From JAFDVL01 sp043736395 (lineage in GTDB: Bacteria; Acidobacteriota; Blastocatellia; RBC074): a DNA stretch of 14,968 nucleotides. Each line of letters begins with the position of its first letter. The first letter of the stretch is position 1. The notes beneath the pieces were generated by a model. The model was not told the origin of the DNA and searched no databases. It was given only the letters and a program-made list of their open reading frames with translations. Made by a program: the position numbers and the translations under genes. Below are positions 14,057 through 14,968 of this stretch, in pieces. Where the stretch lies: contig JAYTCQ010000319.1 in assembly GCA_043736395.1 (NCBI GenBank), positions 1 to 14,968 of the forward strand, given 5' to 3'.

Positions 14057-14933
14057 TTTTCTTTCCCTTACGTTGATTGTTAGTTTCTACGAGTTGAGAA
14101 ATTTGTTGTAGAAGTAATTTCGAGTTTTTGACAGTGCTGACCTGCAAGCACAATTGTTCCAAAGCATCCGCGTCCCGAATCTGGTCGAGTTCTGATTCGA
14201 TTGCTAGTTCGGGGAATCGCTGAGCAGTTAGCTTTTTTAGCAGCTCCGCAAAGGCTTCCGTGCGACCTTCGGTGCGCCCTTCCGTACGACCCTGGGTGCG
14301 ACCTTCAGCTCGACCTTCTCCTCGCGCTTCTTGCTTGACGTCTTTGACCATAGCCCGGAAAGTAGAAGATTGTTTGGCTAACTCATAAGTAATCGGAATC
14401 ATATTGGCACTCCCTAAAAATTCAAGAAATTCATGTTGAGTATAACGCAAGCCGCTCAAGATGACGAAATGTAAATCCAATTCGCGCTGACGCTGGTCAT
14501 CGTCAATATTTTCAATGGCGCGCGCGATGTCGGCAATGGCAAGATGGCCGCCTTTCATGAGTGGAATGAAAGGTAACAGGTCTAATTTATTCAGCGCCAG
14601 TGCCTTGCGGGCTGAAACTTCCCACATCTTAATCACTTGATAATGAAGTCGAATATCAAGGCTTCCGGCGACAAGCCGAAATTTATTGGGGATTTTTGGG
14701 GGTACTTTGCGGGGTGTCAGGATCAATAAATAACTTTCCACCGCCAAATTATATTTGATCCATAATCGTAGTGAGTAATCCGTTATGCGACATGGCATCT
14801 TGGAATCGTATTGTGTCTGCGCTTCGATGTGGACGATTCTTGATGGTTCATTTTTGGTTTTTACCAGATACAATACTGTGGACACTTTTTGAGGCATAAT
14901 TTCTTGTAAGTTGTTGATTCTACATAGTCGCAC
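14037..14933 (-). CDS. Rpn/DUF4351-like PD-(D/E)XK family protein, probably N-truncated
   Basis: This ORF of up to 298 residues resembles Rpn-type and DUF4351 proteins, a transposase-related PD-(D/E)XK nuclease family. Recognised: VHIEAQTQYDSKMPCRITDY (about 34-53), matching the family's hIExQ..x(D)MpxRm.xY; PITYELAKQ; an EGRTEGR repeat (about 203-226); and a DUF4351-like tail (ELLKKLTAQRFPEL). The Asp normally about 20 residues before the E-x-Q (as in ADTLL) is Ser in QKVSTVLYL, and the usual N-terminal 40 or so residues are missing. In-frame TAA at 14937-14939 precedes the GTG; an alternative ATG at 14895-14897 gives a 286-residue form (MPQKV...). The protein may be inactive or an altered relative. 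It overlaps the GMC gene by 20 nt. Confidence 0.68.
   Translation of the reverse strand: MRLCRINNLQEIMPQKVSTVLYLVKTKNEPSRIVHIEAQTQYDSKMPCRITDYSLRLWIKYNLAVESYLLILTPRKVPPKIPNKFRLVAGSLDIRLHYQVIKMWEVSARKALALNKLDLLPFIPLMKGGHLAIADIARAIENIDDDQRQRELDLHFVILSGLRYTQHEFLEFLGSANMIPITYELAKQSSTFRAMVKDVKQEARGEGRAEGRTQGRTEGRTEGRTEAFAELLKKLTAQRFPELAIESELDQIRDADALEQLCLQVSTVKNSKLLLQQISQLVETNNQRKGKKNGANKK
14256..14327. repeat. 12-nt tandem repeat encoding EGRT/EGRA units
   Basis: Six degenerate 12-nt units (for example TTCCGTGCGACC, TTCGGTGCGCCC, TTCCGTACGACC) encode the EGRAEGRTQGRTEGR stretch of the Rpn/DUF4351-like protein. The 12-nt period keeps the frame whatever the copy number, so length variation would change only the linker between the nuclease-like and tail domains. 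Confidence 0.75.
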
Positions 14934-14968
14934 GAATTAAATGAAAGTCAGGTATCGGGGCTAACTTG
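14934..14968 (-). other. Upstream edge of the Rpn-like gene
   Basis: In the reading frame of the Rpn-like gene there is a TAA just upstream of its GTG. In a different minus-strand frame, 15 codons from the window edge stay open to a TAG at 14920-14922 (KLAPIPDFHLIRATM), overlapping the Rpn-like start. This could be the end of an upstream gene or of a frameshifted N-terminal part. It is too short to decide. Confidence 0.25.

Noticed and set aside
13343..14083. Long plus-strand open frame (246 codons) opposite the GMC gene
   Set aside because: It is antisense to a gene with full family motifs, has no recognisable domain and no ribosome site, and is best explained as a codon-bias shadow.
14256..14327. 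12-nt tandem repeat as a possible CRISPR-like or VNTR locus
   Set aside because: The units are coding, degenerate and without spacers; EGRT repeats of this sort are a usual feature of this protein family.

Overview
The window is a 15 kb piece of a mid-GC bacterial chromosome with no phage, plasmid, CRISPR, tRNA or rRNA signal that I can see. Gene content (Cys-type sulfatase, Gfo/Idh/MocA oxidoreductase, Tat-exported enolase-superfamily enzyme, secreted GlcG/HbpS-like protein, GMC oxidoreductase, long OPT transporter, Rpn/DUF4351-like protein with EGRT repeats) and the many REP-type palindromes between genes suggest an environmental Acidobacteriota, perhaps Blastocatellia. Planctomycetes or Verrucomicrobia are alternatives. 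This assignment is an impression, not a phylogenetic result.

Layout. A CDS tail ends at 38 (+). A repeat-rich gene-free stretch follows to 504. On the minus strand come a Gfo/Idh/MocA oxidoreductase (505-1497), a GNAT acetyltransferase (1604-2170) whose start overlaps the end of a secreted sulfatase (2157-3608), and an OPT-family transporter (3832-6093). A plus-strand secreted protein with a C-terminal CxxCH heme site (6498-7241) converges on a minus-strand pair: a GlcG/HbpS-like secreted protein (8624-9112) and a Tat-exported mandelate racemase/enolase-like enzyme (7377-8621), two bases apart. A plus-strand MaoC-like hotdog protein (9207-10040) converges on a tight minus-strand cluster read in the order Rpn/DUF4351-like protein (14037-14933), GMC oxidoreductase (12350-14056), cation diffusion facilitator (11422-12333) and LarA-like protein (10166-11392).

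How the genes may work together. Several products could handle acid sugars, hydroxy acids or sulfated glycans, with much of the work in the periplasm: sulfatase, enolase-superfamily enzyme, GlcG-like protein, sugar or polyol oxidation by the GMC enzyme, 2-hydroxyacid racemisation by the LarA-like protein, and peptide or chelate uptake by OPT. No single complete pathway can be read from the window. Partner genes one might expect (sulfatase-maturing enzyme, GMC small subunit or cytochrome, larB/C/E cofactor genes) are absent here.

The most striking structure is not a protein. Six intergenic elements of about 105-275 bp each end in inverted arms. In the five better-preserved elements each arm folds into a hairpin of about 7-8 bp with a 3-4 nt loop. 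The stem sequences differ between elements, but architecture and framework (roughly GNAGCGC, stem, TCC-like loop, stem) are shared. They look like REPINs, that is paired REP sequences normally mobilised by a RAYT transposase, from several sub-families. In six of seven gene-end contacts an arm starts within 3 nt of, or contains, a stop codon, and both convergent gene gaps consist almost wholly of such an element.
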